Source: Aquanectria penicillioides
Taxonomy: Eukaryota; Ascomycota; Sordariomycetes; Hypocreales; Nectriaceae
Direction of reading: 5' to 3'
Length of the DNA stretch: 64,000 nucleotides
Assembly: GCA_003415625.1 (NCBI GenBank)
Contig: PYIU01000006.1
Coordinates: forward strand, 496,001-560,000
Below the pieces are notes generated by a model, which did not search any database, was not told where the DNA came from, and saw only the letters and a list, made by a program, of their open reading frames with translations. A program made the position numbers and the translations under genes. Positions 1-12,840 of the stretch are shown here, piece after piece. Position 1 is the stretch's first letter; each line of letters starts with the position of its first letter.

Positions 1-3000
1 CATTCGATTGGATCGCGCAGATGGGTCCAACAAACGTGGTCTATCCAGATCTTTCCGTTCTGGCTGGGTTGTCGGGTGGTAGAGCTGCCACTGGCATTTG
101 ACATGATTTGATTGCTATATACCCACGTTCCTTGTATGCCTCCCTCTACCCACACCCATCTGGTGCCTTCATATTCCCTGCCCTTGATAGGAGGGAAACT
201 CAAGGGAACATACCCAAGCAATGGTCGGTAACACAAACCGACACCTTATTTCGAGGGGGGACGCACACGCCCTTGTGGTGCCTGGATCATAGGTGGCACT
301 AGGGCGAAGCCACGAAGGGTGTTTGGGCCCAAGCGATCGGATGAGCAGGTGGTTTTCTACCACAACGATGGGGATGAAACGCGCCAGAATTCAGAATGAC
401 CTTGGGGACCTGTAGGGTAGAGCGGTGATGAAGGTTGCTGGCACCCCCTCGATATCGAAGCCTCTGTCACGAGGCTTCTCGAGGCTTCTCGATGTCCTTG
501 GCATTCGAGTGGATGTAGACGTGATCAACAGGCTCCAAGCGAGACATGAAGACGTTGGATGAGTGTTGTTGATGACGTCTTCAATTGTCGGCACCAAGGT
601 TGTAACTAACCGCTGGTAATCACTGATGAAAAAGCGGCGACCAGTTGACATGATAGTCGGGACTAGACGTCACTAAGGCGAGCTAGTAGCAGGTAGAGGT
701 GCGAGTGAAGTAGCGCATCGATGACCTTATCGCGCAGTGCACTAATTGATAAGTTGCATGGTGGTACGTCCGTACAACGGTTCTTGTTGAACCAGGTCTG
801 ACATCGTTGCACCCACAACCCAGGTTCGTCCAACCCAAATCGTCGTCCAACTAGGTTCTTTTTTCAACGGCCCTGTCAGCGATGTCCCCGCAACTGCACC
901 GCATTGCATTCTGCATTCTCGCTGCACAACAAGACAGCCCCAGTCGAAGACCCGGCGGTGGATTGGGGGATGGCCCGAGAATAGTGTGGTCGCTCTGCAG
1001 AGCGCGCGCGCACATCATCCACCCTGCCAACGGCGTTTACAGGCACTTCTGCATGCGTTGCCTGGGGTGTGTTCCGCGCGTACATACGGACTACATGGAC
1101 TCTGACTGACCCAGATCCTGGCTGAGAGAGACATCAAACTAGAGGAGAGTATGTTTACACACGCCCAGCACACACAGACACAGACAGACCGGGAGGCGCC
1201 CTCTTGATGTACCGGTACTCGACAATGTTGCATTTCCTCGCCTGACATCACCTTGCCCAACAGTGGCCTCGGTGTTTGCGATTGGAGCGATCGTAGTCAG
1301 GGCCATCAAGTCATTGATTGAGTACAGCAGCTGCTGGGAAAATGCTGGGGAACAGTGATGCCTGGGGAATCCCCAATCTCCAATTGCCATCCCCTGAGGC
1401 TCCACTGCACTAACACAACCACTAACACCGGGGGACTAGTTATCCTAGGAAGTTTTGTTACGTACGTAGAGGGCCAGCAGCTTGCTGGAGAGGAAGTTGC
1501 AGAGACTTGAGACCCTGACGCAGCGAGATCGGTGGCTTAGATTGCAAAGAGACATGAAGATAGTCGGTCTGCTGGCTGACTGGCTTGCGGCGGGCTAGCA
1601 GATATTCAACAACACCGAGAGCAATTTATCAGCTACTCACTCTGCCTACATCATACCTGGGTAAAATCTCGCCCACAAACCGTCGGTGGCTCGTGCTCTT
1701 CGTAGGCTGATGGCCAGGGCCCACCCATGGGTGGTTCTATACCTAGGTAAGCATCTGGCCGCCATCTCTAACACATGCTCCCTGAAGGGCAGCCAAGACG
1801 ACGCAACGCCTGTACCGTGGGTAGCGCTTTGTCCTTGGTAGAGACCGTGGCTGCTCTGCTCTGCTCTGCGCTGCTCTCTCCAGTCTACGCTGCGCTCCGT
1901 GCCCTTTATTTTGCAGACGTTGGACCGCGGATCCAAGCAACCTTGGCATCTTGCCTGAACTCCCACACGCCCTCTCCTACCCACCCGCCCTCACACCCAC
2001 ACCCACACTTCTTGCCCACATCCACATGCCCACCCACCCTCGCACCTTCTCGGCCAACTGCTGGTGCACTCAGTCCGCTCGACCCGTCCCTACCTTTTCG
2101 GAGCACGCTTCCTGCCTACTTATGGTACCTTGAGCTCCGCCCGTCGTTCTTAGTCACCCTGTTGGGAGGAAGGAGCTTTCCGTACCGTCCCTGTCCCCGT
2201 TGGTTCGGCTCCGGCCCTTGTATAGTACCTACTCGACAGTCTACGGCCAGTCCAATCTGGTCTTAGCTTAGACTCCTCACTCAAGTCTTTCTTCGCCGCC
2301 CGCTTCGCTCGTCGACCGGCGCAACGCATTCTTCGCTCCACACGAGACATCTTGCCCTCCATCCTTCTTCTCCTCTCTGAAAACTAGACTTTGTTTGCAT
2401 TCTTTTCTCTCTTCATCCTTCTTCTCCCCCCTTCTTTCCCCTCCCCCCAGCTCCCACTCCTCCCTCCCACAGCAGGGTTTGTCTAGCTTAGTGGGTGGAA
2501 GAATAGCCGACAGGGAACTTTTATCGGGAATACACGACTGGACAACAGCCGCCGACAGAGCATTTCCAGTCCAGGTCCAAGATCCAAGGACTCACGACGA
2601 ACTCAGCATACCCAATCTGAAGGTAATCAGTTTGCGACGGACATTGCGGATCGACCCTGGCAAACCAAGCCTCAATTCCGCCTCTATTCACGCCACATTG
2701 AGCTCAAGGTTGGTTTGCGGGTCACTGGTTGCTTGTCTGCTCGTCATTGCCCGCTGTCGACCATCGCTCAAGAGCTTGGCCCGCCGCAATCGCTGCTCTC
2801 TTCGCCCCCAACCTCGCCAGGGCCCCCTCCACCCTCCACCGCCGCTCCGGCGCCGCGGTACCCTCGTCGTTGAGCTTCCTGAGAGCACCCCGAACGTCGT
2901 CCTTTTTTCCCTCTAGTTCCTAAATCCCGCCACGGATCGCTCCCGCGTCTCAACAATTCCCGAATTGCGACTTCCCCCGTAGCTCTTCGCCATTCCCTCT

Positions 3001-3073
3001 GCTGTGGCCGCCTCTCTCCGCGTGGAGAGTTAGACGCGCTCCCTCATTGCGATAGCGATATTCTACAGCCACC
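1..3073. other. gene-free upstream region of the ABC transporter
   Basis: No reading frame here looks like a real protein; all are short, of odd composition and overlap in several frames. A CTCTG-type repeat lies near 1851-1880. A strongly pyrimidine-rich block around 2395-2460 and again near 2800-2900 is the sort of CT-rich tract seen in fungal core promoters and 5' leaders, so transcription of the ABC gene probably starts in the last 600-700 bases. The first 2.3 kb shows nothing I can name. Confidence 0.6.
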
Positions 3074-6000
3074 ATGGGCGGCTTTGCGCAATGCAAGGCG
3101 ATATGGAGGGTCGATGACTTCACCCACTGTTTCCAAGAAGAGTTTGTGCTCCCTTCGCTTTTCTTCTGCCAATCGATCAATCAGAGCCATCCCCAGCTAA
3201 CATGGCCATTTTCCCTCTCTTAGTTACCTCCAGGCCATCTTCCCTCTCATCGCCCTTGTTCTCTCTTTCGCGGTCCTCACATGGTCCGGCATCGCTCGCT
3301 CACTCAAATCCCGGTCCGCCGACAAGGCTAGGTATAGCCAGCTTTCCAGCGATGACCGACGTCACAGTCACACAGATCTACCGCCGGAACCGATCGAACA
3401 ATCTGACGAAGACGAAGCTTTGGAGATCAACGGCGGCCGCCTCGCTTTGGCCAAAACCACTACCCGCGGCTCCATAATTCAGGCCGATTCACCTCCAGCC
3501 CAGCACCTGTCTCAGTTCATCGAGGAACTCGCCATCTGCGGCCTCATCGCCGTTAACGCAATTGCCCTCATCTTTGGCGTGTATCAAGCTCGCGGCCACA
3601 TCGCTGCGGTCGCTGGCCTCGTCACCTGGATTTACGTTCTTATCCTCTCGACCCTGCGTCTGTTCTTCGGCAACACAAAATGGCGAATCCCCCACCTCTG
3701 GAATCATACTGCCGTCCTCTACGGTGCCAATTGGGTCTTTTTGCTCTTCGTCTTCCGTTCTGTCATTATCCATCCAGTCTCGCAGCTCTCACAGACCCTA
3801 GTTCTCGTCGAGTTTACCCTGGTGTCTCTGCTGTTTGGCATGACCGCCACCACTAGGAAGGGCAACAAGACCGTCCTTTTGGAGTGGGAGGACGGCATTG
3901 AGCCCTCGCGAGAGCCTCTTGCGAGCTTGCTGTCACTAGCCGTTTTTGGTTGGGTCGATGCTATTGTCTGGCGCGGTTGGAAGAACCCCATGGAGATGGG
4001 GGATGTTTGGAACCTTTTGCCCAAGGACAAGGCTTCTGCTGTCATTGCTGATTACCGTCAAATGAAGAGGACGGGTTCGTTGGCGTGGCATCTTCTCAAA
4101 TACTTCAAGAGTATGCTGTTTGCTCAGTGTTTCTTGGCTGTCCTCTCTGGTTTCTTCACATTTGCCCCTACCTTGCTCTTGAAGGCGATCCTCGAATATG
4201 TGGAACATCCGGAGCAGGCTCCTATCAACGTCCTTTGGCTCTATGTCATTGGTCTCCCCGTTCTCGATCTGGTGCGCTCCTACAGCGACAACACGGCTCT
4301 GTGGATTGGTCGCAAAATCTGCATTCGAGTCAGATCTATCATCATTGGAGACATCTATGCCAAGGCGCTTCGTCGCAAGGCCTCTGCCGGCAAGGACAAG
4401 GTTTTGCTTGATAGCAAGTCCAAGGATAAGGAGAGCACTTTTAGCAAGATCAAGCGCATCTTGACGTTTAAGAAGAAGAAGAATGCCGATGCGGAGACGA
4501 ATGGAAACGGCAAGGACGACAAGGGAGGTGAAGATGGCGACGAGCAGGCCAACCTGGGCACCATCATCAACCTCATGTCTGTTGACAGCTTCAAAATTGC
4601 TGAGGTCACTGCCTATCTTCATTTCCTCTGCGCCTCTGCGCCTACCCAATTGGTCGTCGCTGTTGTCCTCCTCTGGCGAGTCATGGGCCTTAGCGCCATC
4701 CCTGGAATCGTTATCATGGTTTTCCTGCTCCCCATCAATTATGGCCTTGCCAGAGGCTTCTCTGTTACGTCTAAGCGGATTCTCGCTGCCACAGACAAGA
4801 GAATCAATGTCACAAATGAAGTTTTACAGAACATTCGCATCATCAAGTACTTTGCTTGGGAGCAGCGCTTTGGTCGTATCATTGATGAGAAGCGCCAAGC
4901 CGAGCTCAAGGCTCTTCGCTCCAGATTCATGATTTGGGCTTTGGCTGTGGCTATTTGGAACTCGGTTCCTGTCCTCATTACTTTCTTCTCCTTCCTCGTC
5001 TACACCCTTGTCGAAGAGAAGCCCCTCCTCCCTTCCGTCGCTTTCACTGCCATCTCCCTCTTCATGCTCCTTCGTGTACCCTTGGACCAGTTTGGTGATA
5101 TGTTCGCCCATGTCCAGGAAACCAAGGTTTCTATTGATCGTGTTGAAGAATTCCTTCAGGAGGAGGAGACGGCCAAGTATGAGCAGCTGGGCTTGGACAA
5201 CGTAGACGAGAACGGTGTCCGCCGAATCGGATTCCAGAATTCTACTCTTATCTGGGGTGGTAAGGATAATGTGGAGGAGGACGGATCAACCGCGTTCCGC
5301 CTTCTTGATTTGGATATTGATTTCAAGCTGGGCAAACTGAACATCATTGCTGGGCCCACTGGGTCCGGAAAGACTTCAATGCTTATGGGTCTCCTTGGTG
5401 AAATGACACTGATGGAAGGCAAAGTTTACTGCCCTGGTGGTCGTAGCAGAGAGGATGTTCGCCCTGACCCCGAGACCGGCCTGGCTAATACGATTGCGTA
5501 TGTGGCGCAGGCTGCATGGTTGGTCAATGCCAATATCCGAGACAACATCCTCTTTGATGCCCCATTCGACCAGCGGCGGTACCGAGATGTCATTGTGGCT
5601 TGTGCTCTTGAACGAGACCTGCAGATCCTTGATAACGGCGACGAAACCCTTGTTGGCGAGAAGGGAATTACCCTGTCCGGTGGCCAGAAGCAAAGAATCT
5701 CCCTCGCCCGCGCTCTGTACTCCAACTCGGCTCACCTTCTTCTCGATGATTGCCTCAGTGCCGTTGATTCGCATACCGCCCAATGGATTTTCAGCAACTG
5801 CATTAGGGGACCTCTGATGAAGAACCGTACTTGCATCCTGGTCACTCACAATGTCCAGCTTTGTGTTCCTTCTTCAGACCACGTCGTTCTTCTTGATAAC
5901 GGCCGAATCGACATCCAAGGTTCTGCTGATGAGGTTATTGCTTCCGGAAAACTAGGCGAAGACATTCAGAAATCTCGACCCCCTTCTTCTAGTCACTCGC

Positions 6001-8165
6001 GAGTACCTTCCCGTGTCCCCTCCAGTGTTGGCGACGATGATACTATGGTCAATGGCCAGGGCGATGCCCTCGATGGCGTGGATAGCTCTAAGAAGGACAA
6101 TGCCAAGAAGAAGCAGAAACAGGACGCCATGGAAGAAAGCAAGGCTACTGGATCTGTCAAATGGCCTGTTATGAAGCACTACCTCCGAGCCATGGGACCT
6201 TGGTGGTTCTGGGCTGTGGCTTTCATTGTCTTCACTCTGCAACAGCTCTCCGCCGTTGCGACCAACTTCTGGGTCCGAGAGTGGGCCAATCAATACGTTT
6301 CTGACGAGCCACAGATGGCATGGAGTGCTCGCGGTCACACCTATACCACCTCGACATTCTCAACTGCGGCATTCGCCAACGTCGCCAGACTTGGAAACAT
6401 CGGATCCGAAACCTCGCCCAAGGATGCCGATAGCCAAACTCCTCTCATGGCCACCGATGCACCCAAGGTCAACGTCATGTACTATTTGCTCGTCCTCGCA
6501 GGAATCGGCGCCGCCGGGGCTTTGGCAGCTCTCATCCGTGATCTCTGGTTGTTCTTGGGCTCCCTTACGGCTTCGAAGCGCATTCACAAGCAACTGATTG
6601 CGTCGGTGACTCGTGCCAAATTTAAGTTCTTTGACGTGACACCCCTCGGTCAGTTGATGAACCGATTTAGCAAAGATCTCGAGGCCGTGGACCAAGAGAT
6701 TGCGCCCGTGGCTATCGGTGTGATCAGCTGTGGCCTCTCGTTGATTGTGACGATTGTCCTAATTGCTTCCATCACTCCCAAGTTCTTGATTGCCGCCGCC
6801 CTCATCGGTGTCCTGTTTTACCTGATCGCTATCTTCTACCTTCGAGCATCCCGCGATCTGAAGCGTCTGGAATCGGTCCAGCGCAGCCCCCTTTTCCAGC
6901 AGTTCGGCGAGACCCTCAGCGGTATGACGACAATCCGCGCTTATGGATGTGAGCGACGGTTCATTCGAGAAAACCTTGAGAAGATCAACACACAAAGCAG
7001 GCCCTTCATTTACCTGTGGGCCTGTAACAGATGGCTTGCATTCCGAGCCGACCTGCTTGGTGACCTAGTGGCGTTCTTTGCTGGTGTGTTCATTATTCTC
7101 AGCATGGGCAGTGTTGATGCCGGAGCTGCCGGTATCTCCCTGAGCTACGCGTTGGGCTTCACTGAGAGCGTTCTTTGGCTCGTGCGATTGTATGCTATCA
7201 ACGAGCAGAACATGAACTCAATGGAACGAATCAAGGAGTATCTAGATGTGGACCAGGAGGCCGATGCCGTCATCGAAAACAGCCGACCACCCAAGAACTG
7301 GCCTGGAAATGGCTCTGTTGAGTTTGTCAACTACACTACTAGCTACCGGGCTGAGTTGGACCCAGTGCTCCGTGATATCTCGATCAAGATCGACCCGAAG
7401 GAGAAGGTAGGAATTGTCGGACGAACAGGAGCTGGCAAGAGTTCCTTGGCTTTGGCCATATTCCGAGCTCTCGAGGCTGACAAGGGCAAAATCTTGATTG
7501 ACAACCTGGATATTGGTACTATTGGTCTGCAGGACCTCCGAGAGAATATCACTATCGTACCCCAGGATCCCACCTTGTTCCATGGAACAATCCGCAGCAA
7601 CTTGGACCCATTCGATATGTATTCGGATGACGAAATCTTTGCGGCCCTCCGACGAGTGCAGCTCATTGGCCCTGACGACCCGTCATCAGTACCGCCGACG
7701 CCTGTGCAAGCTCCGGGCTCACCTAACCTTTCCTCGCCGACGAACAAGAACATCTTCCTTGACCTCAGCTCGGCTGTGACAGAGTCTGGGTCAAACCTGT
7801 CTCAGGGACAACGCCAACTACTGTGCCTTGCGCGAGCCATGCTCAAGTCACCAACTGTTCTTGTGATGGACGAGGCCACGGCCTCAATCGACTACGCCAC
7901 CGACTCCAAGATCCAGGAGACGATCCGGGAGCTTAAGGGTACGGTAATTACTATTGCACACCGACTGCAAACCATTGTCGATTATGACAAGGTACTTGTG
8001 CTTGACAAGGGCCAAGTCGTAGAATACGCTCACCCGTGGGAGCTTATCAACAAGGAGGACGGCACATTCCGCAGCATGTGCGAGATGAGTGGAGAGTTGG
8101 AGGTGCTCGTCAAGGCGGCTAAGAAGAAGTGGGACTCTGGCCGACTGGTGGATGTGGACTCATAG
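3074..8165 (+). CDS. ABCC-family full ABC transporter, YBT1-like
   Basis: Two exons: 3074-3141 and 3224-8165 (1669 aa). The short first exon begins in the context gccaccATGg and joins through a GTTTGT donor and a CTAAC/CTTAG acceptor to a hydrophobic N-terminal segment; without it the frame has no ATG start. Order of parts: extra N-terminal membrane domain, TMD1, NBD1 (Walker A GPTGSGKTS about residue 733, signature LSGGQKQR about 840), linker, TMD2, NBD2 (Walker A GRTGAGKSS about 1422, signature LSQGQRQL about 1548). NBD1 has Asp-Asp after Walker B where NBD2 has Asp-Glu, so one ATP site is probably weak, as is usual in ABCC proteins. A charged Lys/Asp/Gly-rich insert interrupts TMD1 (about residues 430-465), as in the yeast vacuolar Ybt1/Vmr1 group. 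Likely role: ATP-driven export or vacuolar sequestration of organic anions or conjugates. Subgroup is inferred; family is certain. Confidence 0.93.
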
Positions 8166-8791
8166 GAGAGAAAAACGCAAGACGCCGACCTGTACATGGA
8201 AAAAGAGGAAGAAGAAAAAAACAGAACTCTGTGTATCTTGAAGCGCCCGCCAATCGGTTAGCAGGATTGGCAATATTTCATTTGTTATCCCTTGTGGGTT
8301 GTGGGAGGATAAAAAAAAACTCTCGAGCCTGGAGAAGTAAAGAATAGAAAGGTATCTCTTTTATAGGTTATTACTTATAATGATAATCGTCTTGACGATG
8401 AGTAACGGAAGTAGGTTGTGAGTTGTGAAGAAAGCTTCATAAGAGTGAACATCATGGAAGAAGATGGACAGTGAAGTGAAGGAAAGAAGATGCTCCAACG
8501 CCACTGTGGCGCAAACGGGCTGAACCAAGCCACAAATGCATGTTCTTTTCGGGTTGCCCATGCCCCGCCCCCACCTCAATCACTCATTCATGCTGCTTCG
8601 CATATCGCAATGCTCACTCATCACTTACCTCAGCAGCTCTCAGCGACGTCCCCCCAGTCCCCACGCCAAGAACAAAACGCCCTCCAAAGCTGTCATTTAG
8701 ATTACAGGACCCTTCTTACCGCTTTTATTCTGAGAACCCGATTGTTTGATTGAGTCACCAAAAGCACAATCAACGGAAAGAGGGAGCGCCA
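8166..8791. other. intergenic region between ABC transporter and p34-like gene
   Basis: Holds the ABC transporter 3' end, with A-rich runs near 8210-8320 that would suit polyadenylation, and the promoter of the next gene. No coding frame or RNA gene recognised. Confidence 0.5.
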
Positions 8792-10113
8792 ATGGCTGAG
8801 GCCGAGCTGAACTCCAACTCGAGGAGGATCCTCGCGGTGACGTTGGAAGGGGAGACGGCGGCTTTATCCAAGGTGCTCAAGGGTAGGTCAATTTCAATTT
8901 CAATTTTATCCTGCTAGGCAAAACAAATGCGTGAGCGGGCGAGATAGGGGCAAAGGTAGAAGTCAACTTCTCAGCGGTGGCGATGACACTGAAGCAATGA
9001 AATCCTGGAGGACCCTAGCATTTCGATATTGGCCTCGCTGCACCACTGTCTCTTTTAACATATCATATTCCTTTTCATACATTACCCCATTCCAAATTCC
9101 TGTTGTCACTTTCCTCTAACAGTCTGTCGTCATAGATCTTACTGGAACTGCACCTTCAACGTCTGCCCCCGAGCAGTCGCTGGCTGGTACGACTCATCCT
9201 CTCCAGCTAACTACCCCCTACTACTCCACCACCGTACCCATCTGGCTGGATCTCATTGCGGACCCACCAGACTGGGCATCTTCTTTTCTTTCTCCAGAAG
9301 CTGTAGAAGTTCTTGCCGTCTTAGGCGGCGTCGTTGTCATCTTCAGCGCAGGATCTGCTTCCGGACCTGCCGCAACGCCAACTCGCAGCTTGATCCAAAA
9401 TGTCGGAAAGGTTATCAAACAGGGTCTCGGTGGCTGGGACTGGGATGGTGTTGGGCTGGCTGTTGGTGTTGGGGACACTGATGCCGATGAATGGGATGAA
9501 GTTTGCGCCGAGGCCGGTCTGGAGTTTGTAATGGTGGACAGCAAGAGCAAGGATGGCTCGGCAAGAAACGAGTTTGGAGGTTTGTCTATTGCATTTCCTA
9601 TTTTTTTTTTTTTTTTCCAACTGTACATGCTGACACACAGTAGAAAAGACTGGTATTGCCCGTGTCAAGGAAGCCCTTGAAACCAACGATTGGTCTCAAA
9701 TCGAGATGCCCTTTTCAGAGTCAGACTTTGGCGACTTTGAAACTGGGTCCGCTAAAGGTGAGGATGACGGCGAAGATACCAAAGACTTGGATCCGGAGAA
9801 GATGGGCTTTGGATTTGATCGGTCCGACTTTGAAGGCCTACGACACGCCATTTGGGAGGCAGGCCAGGCTCAACCCGAGGATGACGATACGAAGGAGTCG
9901 AGCGCAGAGGGCAAGGACAAGAAAAAAGAGGCTTCCGGAGACAAGATTCTCACTGATGGGGGCTTTGGAGAGCTAGATGATGACGAGATTGCCAAGGTGG
10001 AGAAGATGATGAAGAAGCTCCAGGCCGTGCGGGAAGCAGGCGAAGGCATGGGAGAGGAGCAACGAAAGAGGATGGCAGCAAGGGCCGTGGAGGAGGTGAT
10101 GAGAGAGTTATAA
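8792..10113 (+). CDS. alpha/gamma-adaptin-binding protein p34 / Irc6-like
   Basis: Three exons: 8792-8882, 9136-9579 and 9641-10113 (335 aa). Joins are in phase: GTAGGT donor to CATAG acceptor, and GTTTGT to CACAG. The N-terminal part (start ~RRILAVTLEGE, then YYSTTVPIWLDLI and VLAVLGGVVVIF) resembles the small-GTPase-like fold of the p34/Irc6 family. The C-terminal third is acidic and ends in a Lys/Glu-rich helix carrying the DDDEIAKVEKMMKKLQAVRE stretch seen in family members. These proteins bind clathrin adaptor complexes AP-1/AP-2 and assist Rab/Ypt-linked vesicle trafficking. Intron 1 (253 bp) is longer than its neighbours and could hide another small exon. Family call rests on remembered motifs, not an alignment. 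Confidence 0.75.
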
Positions 10114-10246
10114 AAAGTGGCCTTTGTGTGTTGGGATTTCATGAGGCAAAATTAGAGCGCATTAGGGCCCCCTTTTTTGATCGTTCCGTTCTTGGGTATA
10201 ATGAACACATTAAATACAACAAAAAAAAAAAAACCTTGACTCCTCG

Positions 10247-11835
10247 TCACATGACAACGACGGACAGCTGCGGCAACTTTCTCGTCCACCGCTGCACGTC
10301 TCTCTGCTCCCACATGTCGGGCAACGAGTTGATGGCCTTGAGCACGTTTGCGTACCCCGTGGTGCGCCAGATGTACTTGAGCTTGTCCCTGAAAAACTCC
10401 CGCTCCTCCTGGCCCACGGCCTCGGCGGCGCCGACAAAGTACGGCCACACCAGGATGTGGGCGCCCGGGTACTTGGGGTCCACGCGCGATATCACGGCGC
10501 GGAGGTCGGCCACGCAGCGGGCCATGACGCCTTCGAGCACGGGGACCTCGGCGGACCGCGCCCGGTGCAGGTAGATGTCCATGGCCAGCCGGTAGGCCTC
10601 GTTGTAGAGCGGGATGTAGCTGGGCGCCTCCGGGATGTCGGCGGGGAACAGCTCGGAGCCGGACAGCACGGAGAGGATGTCGCTGCGGTGGGCCTGGGAG
10701 ACTCTGGTGAGGGTGGAGGATTCGCCGACGATGGGTTCGCCGAAGAATTTAATTCTAAGGGTGAGAGTCAATGGTCATGTTCAAGAAAGAGCATAGGAGT
10801 ATCTCCAATGGGGAGAGATGTGGCACTTACAGCCTGGATTGGGAGTCGAGGAACTGCTGGAGCTCCGATCTGGGTTCATCGCCTCCTCTCGCGCGCAGGA
10901 ACGCATCCAGCATGTGATACAGAATCATGACCTGCTCATCGCCTCTGACAAGGTCTCCTACGATGAGCAGCAGAATAGTTGCCCAGGTCGCATCGTCCAT
11001 CAATGGCGTCCTTGTCGCCGACAATCCGTCCTCGCGCAGCCTCCGGATGATGGCGGCCCGGCCCTGCTCAGCCGGGGCCCGCAGCTCGGGGCGATGAGGC
11101 AACAAGTGGAACGCAGCAGCTACGCAGACTGCCCGCTGGACGAGGCGATTCGATGCTGCAAAAGGAAGCACATGACGCCTGTAGCCGTTGGAGGCGCTGT
11201 CGAAGAGGAGCATCGCCGGGGAGACGTTTCCCAAAACTGACGAAGGGTCATGGTTAGCGCGCTCCGCCGCACTGAAGAGGAGGCAGATGTGGAATAAAGA
11301 ATGAACAATAGAATGAAGAATTAAGAAACAAAGGGATCCATTTACAGTAATCAAACATCCATCTTGATTTTGCATCAATGGCTTCCAACGGTCGTGACGG
11401 CTCAAATCTGTCGGCGATGCGATATTCGCCTTCTGGGGCAGCAGCTTCGTCCAGCTGTTCCGGTTCCGAAGTGGATTCCGAAGACGGCGTTTCCGCGTTA
11501 CTGTCCTCCCCCGTCTCCTCCTCCCCAACACCATCGCTCCTTGCGGCCGGCGACGAGGAGTCGTAGCTGGATATCGTCTCGCTCTCAATCCACGTCAACG
11601 GGCCCGAGTATTTGACGACGGAGCTGGGGCCGGGGTGAGTCGGCGCCGAGGCCGCCGCTGAAGTGGGCTTCCGGTCCCGGAACTCGTGCGCAAAGCGGTA
11701 CCGGACTCCGTACCCGGGGCACGTCAGGCCCTTCTTGATGCACTTGCGGCAGCGCACGGGGGTCCTGTCGCAGACGATGCGCCGCTTGACGCAGTTGTAG
11801 CAGGGTTTTTGCTTTGCTGGCGAGTCGTTTTGCAT
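10247..11835 (-). CDS. Zn2Cys6 fungal transcription factor
   Basis: Three exons on the minus strand: 11835-11346, 11236-10831, 10754-10247 (467 aa). The N-terminus carries the binuclear zinc cluster Cx2Cx6Cx6Cx2Cx6C starting at Cys12 (CYNCVKRRIVC...), the DNA-binding domain of Gal4-type regulators. A Ser/Pro/Glu-rich linker follows, then the fungal-specific helical domain: splicing restores FDYFLGNVSPAM, FDSASNGYR and, later, a conserved run of helices to the C-terminus. The first intron uses GTAAAT and a CTAACC branch point; the second GTAAGT. The gene sits 3' of the amine oxidase on the same strand and near a permease, so it may be their local regulator; the sequence does not prove this. 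Its own upstream region contains a tight array of GATA sites (12334-12363). It converges on the p34-like gene with a 133 bp gap. Confidence 0.9.
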
Positions 11836-12840
11836 GGCTCTATAATTCCGACGGGAGAGGAGACTTGGGGGGGGGGGAGGGTTTTTATGTTGGGCAGCGC
11901 AAACTTAGAGCGTCGCCAGAGACGGAGAGTGGGAGTGAATATTGCGATGCGCTATTGGGCGCAAAACCCCTCCCCGATCAGCCTAAAGACAAGTGCCGAG
12001 CCGGGCAGATGCAGGTGAAGATGAAAGATAAAAATAAAAATAAAATAAAGAGAATAGAAGGAATAGAAGGCTCGATCGGCAGTCGGCATGCAGAATGCAC
12101 CATGTGCACGGGAGCTAGGATGAGGCAATGGGCCTGATTGGAGATTGGAGATGGGAATTGACCGGGATGGAATCTGGATCGTGCATCCGGAAAGGTAAGG
12201 GGGGCGGTTTTCTAGGATGAGGCTTGGGAAACGGGGAAAATGTGGAATTCGGAACGAGGGGGGAACGGCTGGGAAACGGATCGGGGCCAGATGGGATTGT
12301 TGTCTAAGAGGGAGAGAGGTACAGTAGGGATAGTGATAATGATAATGATAATGATAATGATAGCAGACAACAAACAGCCGATAAATCAGTTTGCCTGCTT
12401 GGCGGCAGAAGAGGCAAAATTGCTTACTATATGTATTATTCGTATTTTACAGGCATCCCTGCTCGGAACCGGTGGTAGGGGCACCAGCTACTCGATACTG
12501 CCAAGTACCCCGTCATTCGACTAGGCTGGGGCTGGTGCCGGGATAGTTGAATACGACAGAGAGATGGAGCCGTGGTAACGACAGTGCGTGCGGCACATTA
12601 CCTTATATACGAATACCGGTACTCACTCTCGAGGCATGAGGCACCGCCGCACAGTCCATCCATGTCTGGGATTGCCTAATTTGGAAATACTATAATCTTC
12701 AGATACATTTGTTACTTATACACGCAACGAACGCTATGTCGTGTCTCGTCTCGTCTCGTCTTACATCTACATCTATATACAAGCTTTGTAGCTACTCTCA
12801 GCCCTGCCCTGCCCTGCCCCGTCTTTTCTGACTTATCCTC
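11836..12840. other. promoter region of the Zn2Cys6 gene and 3' flank of the amine oxidase
   Basis: No gene seen. It holds a G-run near 11868, short AT-rich tracts, the GATA-repeat array at 12334-12363 and CTCGT repeats near 12743-12765. The amine oxidase message should end in the right-hand part. Confidence 0.5.
12334..12363 (+). promoter_or_regulatory. tandem GATA-factor site array
   Basis: Four TGATAA hexamers at 12334, 12340, 12346 and 12352 followed by TGATAG at 12358, each 6 bp apart. All match HGATAR, the site of fungal GATA factors such as AreA/NreA. It lies about 500 bp upstream of the Zn2Cys6 start codon. It is also a simple 6-bp microsatellite, so function is inferred. Confidence 0.5.

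Noticed and set aside
3936..4649. 237-codon frame on the minus strand of the ABC transporter
   Set aside because: It is the shadow of a strongly supported gene; codon bias of the plus strand opens the opposite frame and the product matches nothing known to me.
10827..11588. 253-codon single frame in the Zn2Cys6 gene
   Set aside because: It reads through an intron; the spliced model restores the conserved FDYFLGNVSP stretch, so the unspliced frame is not the protein.
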